In this document: positions 51,877-61,147 of the stretch, piece by piece
Layout: every line of letters begins with the position of its first letter
Numbering within the stretch: position 1 is the stretch's first letter
NCBI RefSeq assembly: GCF_001886715.1
Contig: NZ_CP018082.1
Span: forward strand, 2,046,001 to 2,110,000
Length of the DNA: 64,000 nt
Source: Nocardia mangyaensis
Lineage (GTDB): Bacteria > Actinomycetota > Actinomycetes > Mycobacteriales > Mycobacteriaceae
Direction of reading: 5' to 3'
Position numbers and translations under genes: made by a program
The notes under the pieces: model-generated
Databases searched by the model: none
Told to the model about the DNA's origin: nothing
What the model saw: the letters and a program-made list of their open reading frames with translations, nothing else

Positions 51877-52039
51877 GCGTTTCCGGGTAGCTGATTTTCG
51901 GGTGTATGGGTAGCTTGCCGGGTGCGTTCGTCCCGAGCCGGCTGTGTGTCGCTGGTGCGCTGGTCGAGGTCTCGCGCGCCTCCGTCCGGCAGAATCCCCG
52001 GGGAGGCGGCGGCCCAGCCCCGGGGAGGCGGCCCGGGAG

Positions 52040-52753
52040 CTACTTCGTGGTGGTTGTCTCGATCAATTCCTCGGCGATGAGCCAGTGACCCGATGCGGAG
52101 TCCGCCGTCAGGTGAATCCACACGCGGCGGTCCTCGGTGCGGATCAGGTATGTATTCACCGTCTGACTGTAGATTCCGCCCAGTCCGGCGTTGAAGCCGA
52201 CCAACAGGTCTTCATCGATGGTGTCGACCAATTCCTCGGGGACTTTCGATTCGGTGATCTTGCTGCCGCCTGCCGCGGCGACCTCGGTGTCGATCGCGTC
52301 GATCAGGGCGAACTTGGAGAACGCGTGATCCTCATCGGCGTGAATATAGGACTGAGAGACCTTGCCGATCACCCACTCGAGGCGGTCACCAGTCCAGATG
52401 GGCACCCGATCGCGCGGCCGGACGGGCTCGTCCCGGTTCGGATTCTCGAAGCCCGCGGGCAGGGTGAAGTAGGGGAATGTGCCGGGGAGGTCTTGGGCGA
52501 GAGGGACACTCTCGACGTCGAAAGCCGACCCCTCTGCGGTGGGCGGGGCGCTGGTGGGCGCGACCCTGGAACTGGGTGCGGTGACGGTGGTCGTCACCGA
52601 TTCCGTGGTGCTGGTGACTGCCTCAGTGGCCTTGTCGGCGCATCCGGTGGCGCTGAGGACCACCGCTGCGGTGAGGATGCCTGCTGACAGCTGGAGAGGC
52701 CGCCGAGCTCGGAACCGGGATGTCGCCTTCGTTGATGTATCGGTATTGCTCAT
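52040..52753 (-). CDS. Putative lipoprotein of unknown function
   Basis: 237 residues. A basic N-terminus and hydrophobic segment (LQLSAGILTAAVVLSATGC) end in a Cys in an acceptable lipobox, ATGC. A Ser/Thr-rich linker (about 40-75) then leads to a roughly 160-residue acidic ectodomain with YFTLPAGFENPNRDEPVRPRD and a final TTTTK. It diverges from the ATPase/HTH fusion with 110 bases between, and could be that regulator's target. No enzyme motif seen. Confidence 0.78.
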   Translation of the reverse strand: MSNTDTSTKATSRFRARRPLQLSAGILTAAVVLSATGCADKATEAVTSTTESVTTTVTAPSSRVAPTSAPPTAEGSAFDVESVPLAQDLPGTFPYFTLPAGFENPNRDEPVRPRDRVPIWTGDRLEWVIGKVSQSYIHADEDHAFSKFALIDAIDTEVAAAGGSKITESKVPEELVDTIDEDLLVGFNAGLGGIYSQTVNTYLIRTEDRRVWIHLTADSASGHWLIAEELIETTTTK

Positions 52754-52863
52754 GGTGCTGCCGAGGCTAATGACCTCCCCACAGGTCTGAGTCTCGAGAT
52801 GGTCTCAGCATGAAGTGCGCCTTGACCGGGTACCAGGGTGGCAGCGTGCGAGAAGGGGTTCCG

Positions 52864-54735
52864 ATGACAAGAGCTGACTGGGCGGTCACCGACAGGGCCA
52901 GCGAGTTGGCACAGTTGCGTGCCGCGATCTCGAGCAGTCGAGTGGTGAATGTCCATGGTCCGCTCGGGGTGGGTAAGTCCTGGCTGGTGCGGCGAGTGCC
53001 GGGAGCGACGATCCTGGATCCGCACGAACTCGCCGGCTGGCGCGATCGAACGGCCGGCCCGCTCGTGGTGGACAACGTCGACGGTGCCGACGTCCGCGAG
53101 GCAGTGCTGGCATGGTGTGATGCGCGCGAGCCGGCCTCGATGGTGATCGTGAGCAGGACTCGGCTGCCTGTCGGCCCAGGGCTGCCCGCAAAGTCGACTC
53201 GCGCGATCGCGGTGTCGCCGTTGGATGATGTGTCGCTCGATGCGATTGTCGAGGTGTTCGGGCGTCATCCGGCGGAGGACGGTGCGGCCGCGCTGCGGTT
53301 GGCCGGGGGACTGCCAGGATTGGCCGCGGCGGCGGTGCGCGCCATCGACACCGGGACATCCGGTTCGGCGGTGGGGGCAATCGCCGATGCCATCGGCACC
53401 GAGATACTCACCCGGCTCGCGCGGGAGTTGCCCGGTCGGCGATGGCAGCAGTCCCTGCGCCTTCTGGCGGCGGTCGGCGCGGCTGACGAGTCGTTGCTCG
53501 GTTGTGGCCCCGAATTGTTCACCGCGCTGGCCGGACTCAGCGTGGTGCGGCGTACAGAGGTGGGACTGAGCCTCGTCGAGCCTATACGGACGGTGCTCGC
53601 CGCTGCCTACGAGTGGCGGCGACCGGAAAGCTTCGAGGCTGCCCGAGCCCGCGCCTCAGCGTACCGGCGGAACCGGCTGGCGCAGGCGAATGAGCGCACA
53701 ACGCGGGCAGCGCTGGTGGAGCAATGTATTTACCTCGACGCGGCAGCGCCGGTGCGGAAGACGCTGTTTCCGGCCGTCCTGGACCACGGTGTGGTCGGGC
53801 AAGCGGCATCGGCCGACGCCGAGGGCATCGCCCAGCTGATGCGGCAGTGGTCCGAGCGTAGCGGGTTCGACCGCAAGCGGACCGCCGCACTGGTGGAAAG
53901 GTGGCTGGCTGACGGTGTTTCGGCCTTTCACGTCATCCGCGACGGCGCGGGCGAGCTGCGCGGTGTGACCAGACTGGATCCGATCGACGCGGGCCGTGTC
54001 GACGGCATCGAACCGCTGCTGCAGCAACACACCGACGATGTGCTGGAACGATTCGGCGACGGATTGCTGCTGGGCGCCGCGTTCGGTGTCGATCGCGGTG
54101 CACACGCGCAGATCCTGCGGTACACGCTCGCTGCGGCGACCAAGGTAGGTCGATTGGTCGTCTCGACCACGAACCCCGACTATCAGGAGCTGGTTCAGCG
54201 GCTGCGATTCACGACGCATGGCACCGTCCGCGACGACATCTATCGTTGCGGACGTACCGCCGAGATCTACAGCAACGACTTCACTGGCCGCGCGGGCATC
54301 CGCTGGGCGGCGGCGCTGTCCGATGCCACAGCGGCCACCGCAGAGCCCACCGCACCGACCGAACTCGCGGCGGTGATGCAGCACCTCGACGACCCGATCG
54401 GATTGGCCGCGAGCCCGCTGCTGGCGTCGACGGTTACGCCGACGGTAGGTCGTTTGCAGGAATGGGTGCGGGAGGCGGTGGCTGAGCTGGCAACCAGTCC
54501 AGACCCAGTGCAGGCCGAATCCGGGCAGATCCTCGTCGGCTATTTTCTGCGCCCGTCCGCCACCCATCGGCAGGTCGCCACTCGGATGCACCTGAGCAGG
54601 GCGACCTATTTTCGAAGGCTACAGTCCGGTTTGACGGCGCTCGCCGCCCGATTCGACGCTGCGGAGGCACAGGTGCACTCGAACATGCGGTCGGGCGGTG
54701 AGTCGCCCCGACGTCCTGACCGATACCAGGGTTAG
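52864..54735 (+). CDS. P-loop ATPase / GNAT-like / HTH fusion protein
   Basis: 623 residues. The N-terminal part (1 to about 270) is a STAND/LAL-like P-loop ATPase with Walker A GPLGVGKS (32-39) and Walker B-like PLVVDNVD (66-73). The middle (about 290-470) reads like a GNAT acetyltransferase fold: AFHVIRDGAGELRGVTRL, then VDRGAHAQILRYTLAAA, and a terminal YQELVQRLRFTTHGTVRDDIY. Its acetyl-CoA loop is degenerate. The last 60 residues contain a helix-turn-helix (SATHRQVATRMHLSRATYFRRL, about 565-597). ATG 52864 follows GAAGGGG. I infer a transcription factor that senses a ligand; it is not a known named family to me. Confidence 0.7.
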   Translation: MTRADWAVTDRASELAQLRAAISSSRVVNVHGPLGVGKSWLVRRVPGATILDPHELAGWRDRTAGPLVVDNVDGADVREAVLAWCDAREPASMVIVSRTRLPVGPGLPAKSTRAIAVSPLDDVSLDAIVEVFGRHPAEDGAAALRLAGGLPGLAAAAVRAIDTGTSGSAVGAIADAIGTEILTRLARELPGRRWQQSLRLLAAVGAADESLLGCGPELFTALAGLSVVRRTEVGLSLVEPIRTVLAAAYEWRRPESFEAARARASAYRRNRLAQANERTTRAALVEQCIYLDAAAPVRKTLFPAVLDHGVVGQAASADAEGIAQLMRQWSERSGFDRKRTAALVERWLADGVSAFHVIRDGAGELRGVTRLDPIDAGRVDGIEPLLQQHTDDVLERFGDGLLLGAAFGVDRGAHAQILRYTLAAATKVGRLVVSTTNPDYQELVQRLRFTTHGTVRDDIYRCGRTAEIYSNDFTGRAGIRWAAALSDATAATAEPTAPTELAAVMQHLDDPIGLAASPLLASTVTPTVGRLQEWVREAVAELATSPDPVQAESGQILVGYFLRPSATHRQVATRMHLSRATYFRRLQSGLTALAARFDAAEAQVHSNMRSGGESPRRPDRYQG

Positions 54736-54738
54736 CGT
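54733..54738 (+). promoter_or_regulatory. -10 element of the SRPBCC gene
   Basis: TAGCGT lies 6 nt before the ATG at 54745, overlapping the end of the preceding coding region. GGAGG is also present but only 1 nt from the ATG, too close to work as a ribosome site, which favours a leaderless start. Confidence 0.5.
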
Positions 54739-54744
54739 GGAGGC

Positions 54745-55203
54745 ATGGCGACGACGAGGACCGGAATCGACATCAACGCGCCACGCGCGGTGGTCTACCA
54801 GCTGCTGCTCGACGGCGATGCGGTCAAGGCCTGGATGATGCCGGACGGGACCAGCGAGGTGCACCGGTTCGAGCCGAAGGAAGGCGGGACCTTCTCGATC
54901 ACCACCACCTACGCCGCGAGCACTGACGCTAGCGGGACCGAACCGCAACACGACGCCTATTACGGCAGGTTCACCACTCTCATCCCTGACGAGAAGATCG
55001 TCGAAGTGCTGGAGTTCGTCACCGAGAAACCGGATATCTCAGGGGCGCAGATGGTCGCCTTCACGCTGTCCGACACCGGGAATGGCACCCGGCTGGACAT
55101 CGAGCACACCGGTGTCCCTTCGGGCCTGAGCCAGGCTGACAACGAGGCCAGCTGGCAGCTCGCCCTCACGAAGTTGCGGGCGATGGCGGAGGGGCGAGCG
55201 TAG
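54745..55203 (+). CDS. SRPBCC / AHSA1-like domain protein
   Basis: 152 residues of the START/Bet v1-like fold. It starts TRTGIDINAPRAVVYQLLLDGDAVKAWMMPDG, typical of AHSA1 proteins, and has TFSITTTY, YYGRFTTLIPDEKIVE, and a C-terminal helix ASWQLALTKLRAMAEG. Such proteins bind hydrophobic ligands or act as small-molecule scavengers. The gene follows the ATPase/HTH gene in the same direction, but its own -10 suggests separate expression. The ligand is unknown. Confidence 0.87.
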   Translation: MATTRTGIDINAPRAVVYQLLLDGDAVKAWMMPDGTSEVHRFEPKEGGTFSITTTYAASTDASGTEPQHDAYYGRFTTLIPDEKIVEVLEFVTEKPDISGAQMVAFTLSDTGNGTRLDIEHTGVPSGLSQADNEASWQLALTKLRAMAEGRA

Positions 55204-55269
55204 TAGCAGGGGGCGTGGTTGCCAGGTGCCGTGGTTCTCTGGTCGGACGGGCAGCGTACGGGCGATCCC

Positions 55270-55275
55270 TACAGT
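55270..55275 (+). promoter_or_regulatory. -10 element of the alpha/beta hydrolase gene
   Basis: TACAGT, 6 nt before the ATG at 55282. The predicted mRNA begins at the start codon. Confidence 0.5.
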
Positions 55276-55281
55276 GGAAGT

Positions 55282-56442
55282 ATGTCGTCGACGAATCGGC
55301 ATCCGTCCACCGTCGCGGACTACGACGACGCGCGACGGCGAATACGGCTGCGTGAGACGCGGCTGGGCGCCGGCTGGCGGTCGTGGCGGCGTACCCGTCT
55401 GGTGCTGCTGCGCAGCATCGTGGTGGTGGTCGCCGCGCTGACGGTTTTCGCCCAGTACTGGCAGCACGATGTGACTCCGGAACGGGAACGATTGGCGCGC
55501 ACCGAACCCGGGCTTCTGCCGGTCGCGCCGCCGTACGACGAGCGGCGCTCGGACACGGCGGTGGTGGATATGGTCGGGCTCGGTGGGCTGAACGCCGAAC
55601 CGACCGCGACAGCCTTACCTGCCCTGCGACACTTCGGGGTGGTGTGGGCGGTGCGCTACGACAACGCCGGTATCGACACCCTGGTCATCGCGGAGCTGAT
55701 CGTGCAGGCGACCCAGCTGGCCGGAGTACGTGACATCGTGCTGGTCGGGCACAGCATGGGCGGGGTGATCGCCCTGGAGGTGGCGCGCCACCTCCACTGG
55801 GGCAGCGATCGTCGCCTGGTGGCGGTTCTGCTGGACTGTACTCCAGTCGACCTGAACGCGGTTCGGCCCGAAAGCCGCAGCCGGGGCACAGATCTGATGC
55901 GCCTGATGGGCTGGTTGCCTGGTGCGCGGGAGAGCCGGATTCTACGTCTCGCGGTCGAGATCACCGCCCGCCGTGACCGATTCGCGAACCGTGACGGGAT
56001 GATCGCCGATATCGATCACAGCGCGTTGCGCGCGGTGGCAGCGGAGGTGTTGCGGGACAAGATCTTTTCCCGCGACGCCGCCAGCAACGGGCTGATCCAT
56101 GCGCAGTTCCTGGCCATCGTCGGGGGCGGCGCGGCCGATGACCTCCGGGCGCTGGCCCGTTCGCATCCCGACAAACCGCGCCCCGCGATCGTCTTCATCC
56201 GTCCCATGGACGCGGCCCGGGACCACGTCGTCGATGTCGACCACTCCCACCGGGTGCTCGTCGACCTCGCCGGCGGGGTCGACGGCACCCTGCTGGTGGT
56301 TCGCCCGCGGCTGATCGGCCACGCAGATCCCCGCCGACATCCGGACGAGTACAACACGGTGATCGAATCCCAGGTTCTGCACTTCGTCCAGCGTCACCAG
56401 CACCCGCCGGACGATCAACAGCCTTCGCTCCCGGACAACTGA
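55282..56442 (+). CDS. Membrane-anchored alpha/beta hydrolase
   Basis: 386 residues. A basic, cytoplasmic N-terminus and one membrane helix (about 40-58) precede an alpha/beta-hydrolase domain facing outside. The nucleophile elbow is GHSMGG with S158; the oxyanion region lies near GLGGLN and the acid/His near the C-terminus (DVDHSHR). Probably a cell-surface esterase or lipase. It begins at an ATG preceded by a -10 hexamer placed for a leaderless mRNA, and converges with bioQ. The substrate is unknown. Confidence 0.82.
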   Translation: MSSTNRHPSTVADYDDARRRIRLRETRLGAGWRSWRRTRLVLLRSIVVVVAALTVFAQYWQHDVTPERERLARTEPGLLPVAPPYDERRSDTAVVDMVGLGGLNAEPTATALPALRHFGVVWAVRYDNAGIDTLVIAELIVQATQLAGVRDIVLVGHSMGGVIALEVARHLHWGSDRRLVAVLLDCTPVDLNAVRPESRSRGTDLMRLMGWLPGARESRILRLAVEITARRDRFANRDGMIADIDHSALRAVAAEVLRDKIFSRDAASNGLIHAQFLAIVGGGAADDLRALARSHPDKPRPAIVFIRPMDAARDHVVDVDHSHRVLVDLAGGVDGTLLVVRPRLIGHADPRRHPDEYNTVIESQVLHFVQRHQHPPDDQQPSLPDN

Positions 56443-56553
56443 TGCCGCCCGCAGGCCGGCGACCCGCCGGATGGCAGCTGAGTACTCCGTCAATGCCTCG
56501 GATGCCCGATCCGATTCCGGTAGGGAACCGAAGCAAGGGAACGGTTGCTGAGT

Positions 56554-57183
56554 TCAGCGCACGCGAGTGCCGAGAATGCTGCGCACCCCGGCGATGAACA
56601 GCTGTAGCCCGAAGTCGAATCGGGCGGTGGCATCAGGTGTTTCGAGCAACGGAGTGGACTCGGCGGGCAGTGCGCCCGCCGAGTCCATCTGCATCCGCGA
56701 CTGTTCGTCGACGGTCTGGCCGAGCACGTAGTACAGCAGGGTGTAGGCCGTGAGGTCGGCTTCCTCACGAGTCATTCCGGCGCGAATGACGATGCCAGCC
56801 AGGCGTTCCCGCGCCTTGCTCGTGGTCAGGCGAGAGGCGTAGGTGGCCGAGACCAGTTCGGCGCCGTCGCGGTAGGCGAGCAGGCAGTCCCGCAGGCGAT
56901 GGGCCAATTCGGTGACCTGGCCCTGCCATTCGGCGGTGGTCACCGGTTCGTCCATCGGCGCCAGAATCCGGTCGGCTACCGCGCCGAGCAGCGTCTGCTT
57001 GTCCTTGACGTGCCAGTACAGCGCCCCCGGCTGCACCTGCAGCGACCCGGCCAGCCTGCGCATCGTCAGATCCGCCAGGCCGTACTGGTCCAGAATCGTG
57101 ATGGCGGCATCGACCACATCCGTTTTCCGCAGGTGCACGTGCGTCCTTCCGTCCGATTCCTTGACCCGAGTGTCGTGACTCAC
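56554..57183 (-). CDS. bioQ: BioQ-like TetR family repressor
   Basis: 209 residues: HTH at about 20-65 ([39 protein letters not shown]) and a TetR_C-like helical ligand domain. It is divergent from bioB, and the palindrome in their shared gap matches two others before bioA and bioF. BioQ is the known TetR-type biotin repressor of mycobacteria and corynebacteria, where this position next to a bio gene and a TGAAC-type palindrome are usual. The name rests on context plus family, not on a database match. Confidence 0.85.
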   Translation of the reverse strand: MSHDTRVKESDGRTHVHLRKTDVVDAAITILDQYGLADLTMRRLAGSLQVQPGALYWHVKDKQTLLGAVADRILAPMDEPVTTAEWQGQVTELAHRLRDCLLAYRDGAELVSATYASRLTTSKARERLAGIVIRAGMTREEADLTAYTLLYYVLGQTVDEQSRMQMDSAGALPAESTPLLETPDATARFDFGLQLFIAGVRSILGTRVR

Positions 57184-57198
57184 TCGTAGCCGCTACCC

Positions 57199-57218
57199 TA
57201 TCCTGAACACCGTTCAAG
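57199..57218 (+). promoter_or_regulatory. bioB promoter -10 fused to a BioQ-type operator
   Basis: TATCCT (57199-57204) fits a -10 and overlaps by three bases the palindrome CCTGAAC-ACC-GTTCAAG (57202-57218; one mismatch in the left arm). The geometry is the same as at bioA. The site lies in the short gap shared with the divergent bioQ gene, so one operator could govern both. Confidence 0.8.
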
Positions 57219-57283
57219 TCGCATGGCTACGCCGGGTGGATCACACCGTCGGCCGTGCGTACCCGATGAAGGGACTCAACGTC

Positions 57284-58297
57284 GTGACGCAGGCACCCGT
57301 CCGGACCGACATTCTGGCCATCGCCCGCGAGCAGGTGCTCGAACGCGGCGTCGGCCTCACCGAGGAGCAGACCGTCGAGGTGCTGCGCCTCGGCGACGAC
57401 CAGCTGGAAGCACTGCTCGAGCTTGCCCATGACGTGCGGATGAAGTGGTGCGGCCCCGAGGTCGAGGTCGAGGGCATCATCAGCCTCAAGACCGGCGGCT
57501 GCCCCGAGGACTGCCATTTCTGCTCGCAGTCGGGCCTGTTCCAGTCGCCGGTGCGCGCGGCCTGGCTCGACATCCCCAGCCTGGTCGAGGCAGCCAAGCA
57601 GACCGCGAAGACCGGTGCCACCGAGTTCTGTATCGTCGCCGCGGTCCGCGGGCCCGACGCGCGGTTGATGGCCCAGGTCGCCGCCGGTGTCGAGGCCATT
57701 CGCAACGAGGTCGACATCCAGGTCGCCTGCTCGCTGGGCATGCTGAACCAGGAGCAGGTCGACCAGCTCGCCGCGATGGGCGTGCATCGCTACAACCACA
57801 ATCTCGAAACCGCCAAGTCACACTTCCCGAAGGTCGTCACCACCCACACCTACGAAGAGCGCTGGGACACCCTGCGCATGGTCCGCGAAGCAGGCATGGA
57901 GGTGTGCTGCGGCGGCATCCTCGGCATGGGTGAGACCATCGAGCAGCGCGCCGAGTTCGCCGCGCAACTGGCCGCGCTCGAGCCCGACGAGGTCCCGCTG
58001 AACTTCCTCAACCCGCGTCCCGGAACCCCCTTCGGCGACCTCGAGGTGTTGCCCGCGGCCGAGGCGCTCAAGGCCGTGGCCGCGTTCCGGCTCGCGCTGC
58101 CGCGCACGATCCTGCGCTTCGCCGGTGGTCGCGAGATCACCCTCGGCGACCTGGGCGCCAAGCAGGGCATCCTCGGCGGCATCAACGCCGTCATCGTCGG
58201 CAACTACCTCACCACCCTCGGCCGCCCCGCCGAATCGGACCTGGATCTGCTCGGCGAGCTGAAGATGCCGATCAAGGCACTCAACGAGACGCTGTAG
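57284..58297 (+). CDS. bioB: Biotin synthase (radical SAM)
   Basis: 337 residues. The radical SAM cluster motif is CPEDCHFC (C73, C77, C80). Later motifs [12 protein letters not shown] and [14 protein letters not shown] supply the second cluster region, and [12 protein letters not shown] is near the C-terminus. It inserts sulfur into dethiobiotin. The start is not certain: GTG 57284 (TQAPVRTD) has AAGGGA 9 nt upstream; ATG 57266 has no ribosome site. It lies downstream of a BioQ operator and 4 nt before bsaP. Confidence 0.96.
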   Translation: MTQAPVRTDILAIAREQVLERGVGLTEEQTVEVLRLGDDQLEALLELAHDVRMKWCGPEVEVEGIISLKTGGCPEDCHFCSQSGLFQSPVRAAWLDIPSLVEAAKQTAKTGATEFCIVAAVRGPDARLMAQVAAGVEAIRNEVDIQVACSLGMLNQEQVDQLAAMGVHRYNHNLETAKSHFPKVVTTHTYEERWDTLRMVREAGMEVCCGGILGMGETIEQRAEFAAQLAALEPDEVPLNFLNPRPGTPFGDLEVLPAAEALKAVAAFRLALPRTILRFAGGREITLGDLGAKQGILGGINAVIVGNYLTTLGRPAESDLDLLGELKMPIKALNETL

Positions 58298-58301
58298 ATT
58301 C

Positions 58302-58517
58302 GTGGACATGGACGAGCGCTACAACCCGTTCACCGGCAAGCGGATCGTGCCCGGACTCGATGACGCGACGCCGGCGGCCGCGGCGCTCGGACTGGAGCCG
58401 CCGCGCTTCTGCGAGCACTGCGGGCGCCGGATGATCGTGCAGGTGAGCCCGGACGGCTGGTGGGCCAAGTGTTCCCGGCACGGGGTCATCGAATCCGCAC
58501 AGCTGGAACGCCGCTAG
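58302..58517 (+). CDS. bsaP: Biotin synthase auxiliary protein (BsaP, Rv1590-like)
   Basis: 71 residues immediately after bioB. A CxxC (C37, C40) and a CxxH (C57, H60) separated by 16 residues form a metal- or cluster-binding arrangement. The N-terminus [18 protein letters not shown] is conserved-looking. Adjacent small proteins of this kind (Rv1590) have been reported as required for mycobacterial BioB activity and named BsaP. GTG 58302 is 4 nt after the bioB stop; ATG 58308 is an alternative start. The position supports coordinate expression with BioB. Confidence 0.85.
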   Translation: MDMDERYNPFTGKRIVPGLDDATPAAAALGLEPPRFCEHCGRRMIVQVSPDGWWAKCSRHGVIESAQLERR

Positions 58518-59167
58518 TGCTGGGCGTGCAGGCACGCCCAGAGGTGCTGCGGCGTGAGCTGATCGGGGTCGGCGTCGTGGCGGCGGTGGTGCTCGTCGCG
58601 AGCGCGGTGGCCGGGGTGGCGTGGGGTGTGCTCGCGCCCACCGAACGGTTGCGGGTCACCCGGCCCGGTCGCGCCGCCGCGCTCACCGGGGAGAGCATGC
58701 ATCTGTTCGACGCCGTCGGGATGTTCCTGTGCCTGGGCGCCGTGGTCGCGGTGCTCACCGCGGTCGCGGCCTGGCGGGTGCGCGGCACCCGCGGACCCGC
58801 CCTTGTCGTGGGTATCGTGCTGGCCTCCGGGCTCGGCGCCGCGGTGATGATGTGGGTCGGGGAGGCGGTCGCGGCGGGCCGACATCCGCGTCCGGACGAT
58901 CCCGCCGTCGGCGAGATCGTCACGCTGCCCGCCGAACTCGGCACGCACCTCGCCCTGGTGGTGCAACCCTTCCTTGCCGCGCTCGTGCTGCTGTTCCTCG
59001 CCGCGCTGCACCCCCGTACCGACCTCGGCTCCGGTGCCGCAGGGCTGCTCGGTGACCTGCGCCCCCGCGACCACGACGACGATCCCACCGGCTACCCGCT
59101 CCCGATCGGCACCGGTGAGTATCGGCCCAGCGGCGATTTCGATCCGAGTTGGCAACCACGCGGCTGA
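58517..59167 (+). CDS. DUF2567 membrane protein (Rv1591-like)
   Basis: 216 residues from GTG 58517, whose first base is the last base of the bsaP stop (TAGTG). About four helices (roughly 18-40, 65-88, 95-115, 145-165) and a long, acidic, Pro-rich C-terminal tail. The bioB-bsaP-DUF2567 order matches M. tuberculosis Rv1589-Rv1591. The role is unknown; the neighbourhood does not by itself show a link to biotin. A GTG at 58526 is a possible later start. Confidence 0.78.
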   Translation: MLGVQARPEVLRRELIGVGVVAAVVLVASAVAGVAWGVLAPTERLRVTRPGRAAALTGESMHLFDAVGMFLCLGAVVAVLTAVAAWRVRGTRGPALVVGIVLASGLGAAVMMWVGEAVAAGRHPRPDDPAVGEIVTLPAELGTHLALVVQPFLAALVLLFLAALHPRTDLGSGAAGLLGDLRPRDHDDDPTGYPLPIGTGEYRPSGDFDPSWQPRG

Positions 59168-59249
59168 GCTGCTCCGGGCCCGAAATCGCGCGCTACCATC
59201 GCGCATATCGGCAGGTAGAGACTGTGCGGGCGGCTCGAGAGGAGCGGTC

Positions 59250-59783
59250 GTGGCATTCATCGGAGGCGGTCCGGTCGTCGAGGAGCTGGACGCCAAATTC
59301 TGGCGGCTCACCGAGCCGCTCGCCTACCGGGGCGCGGTCGACACCTTCACGGTGCCCGCTGGATTCCGCACCGACTTCGCCTCGGTGCCGCGGCCGCTGG
59401 TCTGGCTGATCCCGCGCTACGGCGCCTACACCAGGGCCGCGATCCTGCACGACTACCTGTGTCGCGGCGAGGAAGTGGACCGTGCGGACGCCGACGGCAT
59501 CTTCCGTCGCTGCCTGCGCGAGCTCGGCATCTCCGTGCCGCGACGCTGGATGATGTGGGCGGCAGTGCGTCTGGGCTCGCATCTGCGTGGCGCGAGCGCG
59601 GGGGATGTGGCGCGCTGGCTGCTGGTCGCGGTGCCCTCGGTCGTGTTCCTCGCGGTGCCGGTCACCGTGGTGACGGTGGCGTTGCTGGTCTTCTGGCTGG
59701 TGGAACTGAGTTTCTGGGCGGTCGGTCGGCTCGGGCACCGCACCACGGCGCCGCCGCCGACCCCGCAGATGCGCGCGGCCTAG
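59250..59783 (+). CDS. DUF1353 domain protein with C-terminal membrane helix
   Basis: 177 residues. The DUF1353 core (about 1-110) has FRTDFASVPRPL, YGAYTRAAILHDYLCRG and RRWMMWAAVRLG. The long hydrophobic C-terminal part (about 125-160) should be one or two membrane helices. GTG 59250 is chosen because AGGAG precedes it by 5 nt. DUF1353 proteins often occur in phage and have a His-Asp pair (HDYL), but no prophage genes are near. Confidence 0.82.
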   Translation: MAFIGGGPVVEELDAKFWRLTEPLAYRGAVDTFTVPAGFRTDFASVPRPLVWLIPRYGAYTRAAILHDYLCRGEEVDRADADGIFRRCLRELGISVPRRWMMWAAVRLGSHLRGASAGDVARWLLVAVPSVVFLAVPVTVVTVALLVFWLVELSFWAVGRLGHRTTAPPPTPQMRAA

Positions 59784-59864
59784 GCACTCGGCTTCACCCG
59801 CAACGGGCGATGCGCGCGGTCGGGCCGGTGCCTAGCGTCGGGATCGACAGCCGAGGAGGCACCC

Positions 59865-61046
59865 ATGCGCATGCCCGGGCAAGCCGTTTCGCCGACACCC
59901 GCCGTGTGGTCGATCCCGCGTGGGCTGATCGTGCTGCTGGCCGTGGCGGCGGGGGTCGTCGCCATCGCCGGGATGAAGTCGTTCTCGGCGGTGATCGGTC
60001 CCACCTTCCTCGCGCTCATGCTGACCGTAGCGGTGCAGCCCCTGCAGGGGTGGGCGCAGCAGCGTGGGTGGCCCACGTGGCTCGGCATGCTCGCCGCGTT
60101 GACCACGGTGCTGCTGATCCTGTTGTCGCTCGTCGGCGCGCTGGCGCTGTCGGCCTACCAGCTGGCCTCGCAGCTGCCCGAGTACACCGACAAGCTCGAC
60201 GAGCTGCTCGGCTACGTGCGTAACTGGCTCGGCGGTCTCGGCGTGAGCAGCGACCAGATCCAGAAGGCACTGCACAACATCGACATGGGCAAGGTCGTCG
60301 GACTGATCGACGGGCTGCTCGGCGGGGTGGTCGGGATCTTCTCGAATCTGTTCTTCGTGGTCGCGCTGCTGCTGTTCATGGCGGTGGACGGGATGAGTAT
60401 CCGGCAGCGGATGGCGGTGGTCGCCCAGGAACGGCCCGCGATCGCGCACGCGCTCGCCGACTTCGCCCGCGGCACTCGCAAGTACCTGGTGGTGTCGACG
60501 GTGTTCGGCGCCATCGTCGCCGTGCTCGACGGTGGCGCGTTGTGGCTGATGGGGGTGCCGCTGCCGCTGCTGTGGGCGCTGCTGTCGTTCATCACCAACT
60601 ACATCCCGAATGTCGGGTTCATCATCGGCGTCATTCCGCCCGCGCTGCTGGCGCTGCTCGACAGCGGACCGGTGCTGATGGTCTGGGTGATCATCGTGTA
60701 CTCGGTGATCAATTTCGTGATCCAGTCGATCATCCAGCCCAAGTTCGTCGGCGACGCCGTGGGATTGAGCGTCACCCTGACCTTCCTGTCACTGGTGTTC
60801 TGGTCCTGGGTGATCGGGGCGCTCGGGGCGATTCTCGCAGTGCCGTTGACCCTGCTGGTCAAGGCGCTGCTGCTCGACATCGACCCGTCCACACGGTGGG
60901 CCGACGTGCTGATCGGCGCGCCCCTGCGCAAAGATGAACTGGCCGAGGATGATTCGGACCCCGAGGAACCTGATCCCGAGGGCGCCACACCCGAGAACGC
61001 CGCAGCCGGTGACGCCGCCCCACCGGGCGGCGAGAACGGGCCGTGA
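59865..61046 (+). CDS. AI-2E family membrane transporter
   Basis: 393 residues. N-terminal helices at about 20-38 and 45-62, followed by a helical hydrophilic section and four more helices. Family motifs: SFITNYIPNVGFIIGVIPPALLAL and VIQSIIQPKFVGDAVGLSVTLTFLSL, and the WSWVIGALGAILAVPLT segment. The acidic C-terminal tail is rich in Glu/Asp/Pro. Members export or leak small molecules, or act as ion antiporters; the autoinducer role is not implied. GAGGAGG lies 6 nt before the ATG, with a TAGCGT -10 further upstream. Confidence 0.9.
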   Translation: MRMPGQAVSPTPAVWSIPRGLIVLLAVAAGVVAIAGMKSFSAVIGPTFLALMLTVAVQPLQGWAQQRGWPTWLGMLAALTTVLLILLSLVGALALSAYQLASQLPEYTDKLDELLGYVRNWLGGLGVSSDQIQKALHNIDMGKVVGLIDGLLGGVVGIFSNLFFVVALLLFMAVDGMSIRQRMAVVAQERPAIAHALADFARGTRKYLVVSTVFGAIVAVLDGGALWLMGVPLPLLWALLSFITNYIPNVGFIIGVIPPALLALLDSGPVLMVWVIIVYSVINFVIQSIIQPKFVGDAVGLSVTLTFLSLVFWSWVIGALGAILAVPLTLLVKALLLDIDPSTRWADVLIGAPLRKDELAEDDSDPEEPDPEGATPENAAAGDAAPPGGENGP

Positions 61047-61147
61047 CGACCGGCGTCGAGCGGGCCGTCGGCAGAAAATCGGTGGCGGGCGCGGATCCCG
61101 ATCCCTACCGTTGACCGGTCAGCGTTTCCGCGGGGGAGGACCAGGCC

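Noticed and set aside
52791..52812. Palindrome-like CTGAG..CTCAG with TCTCGAGA inside
   Set aside because: The inner and outer repeats do not share a centre; too weak to call an operator.
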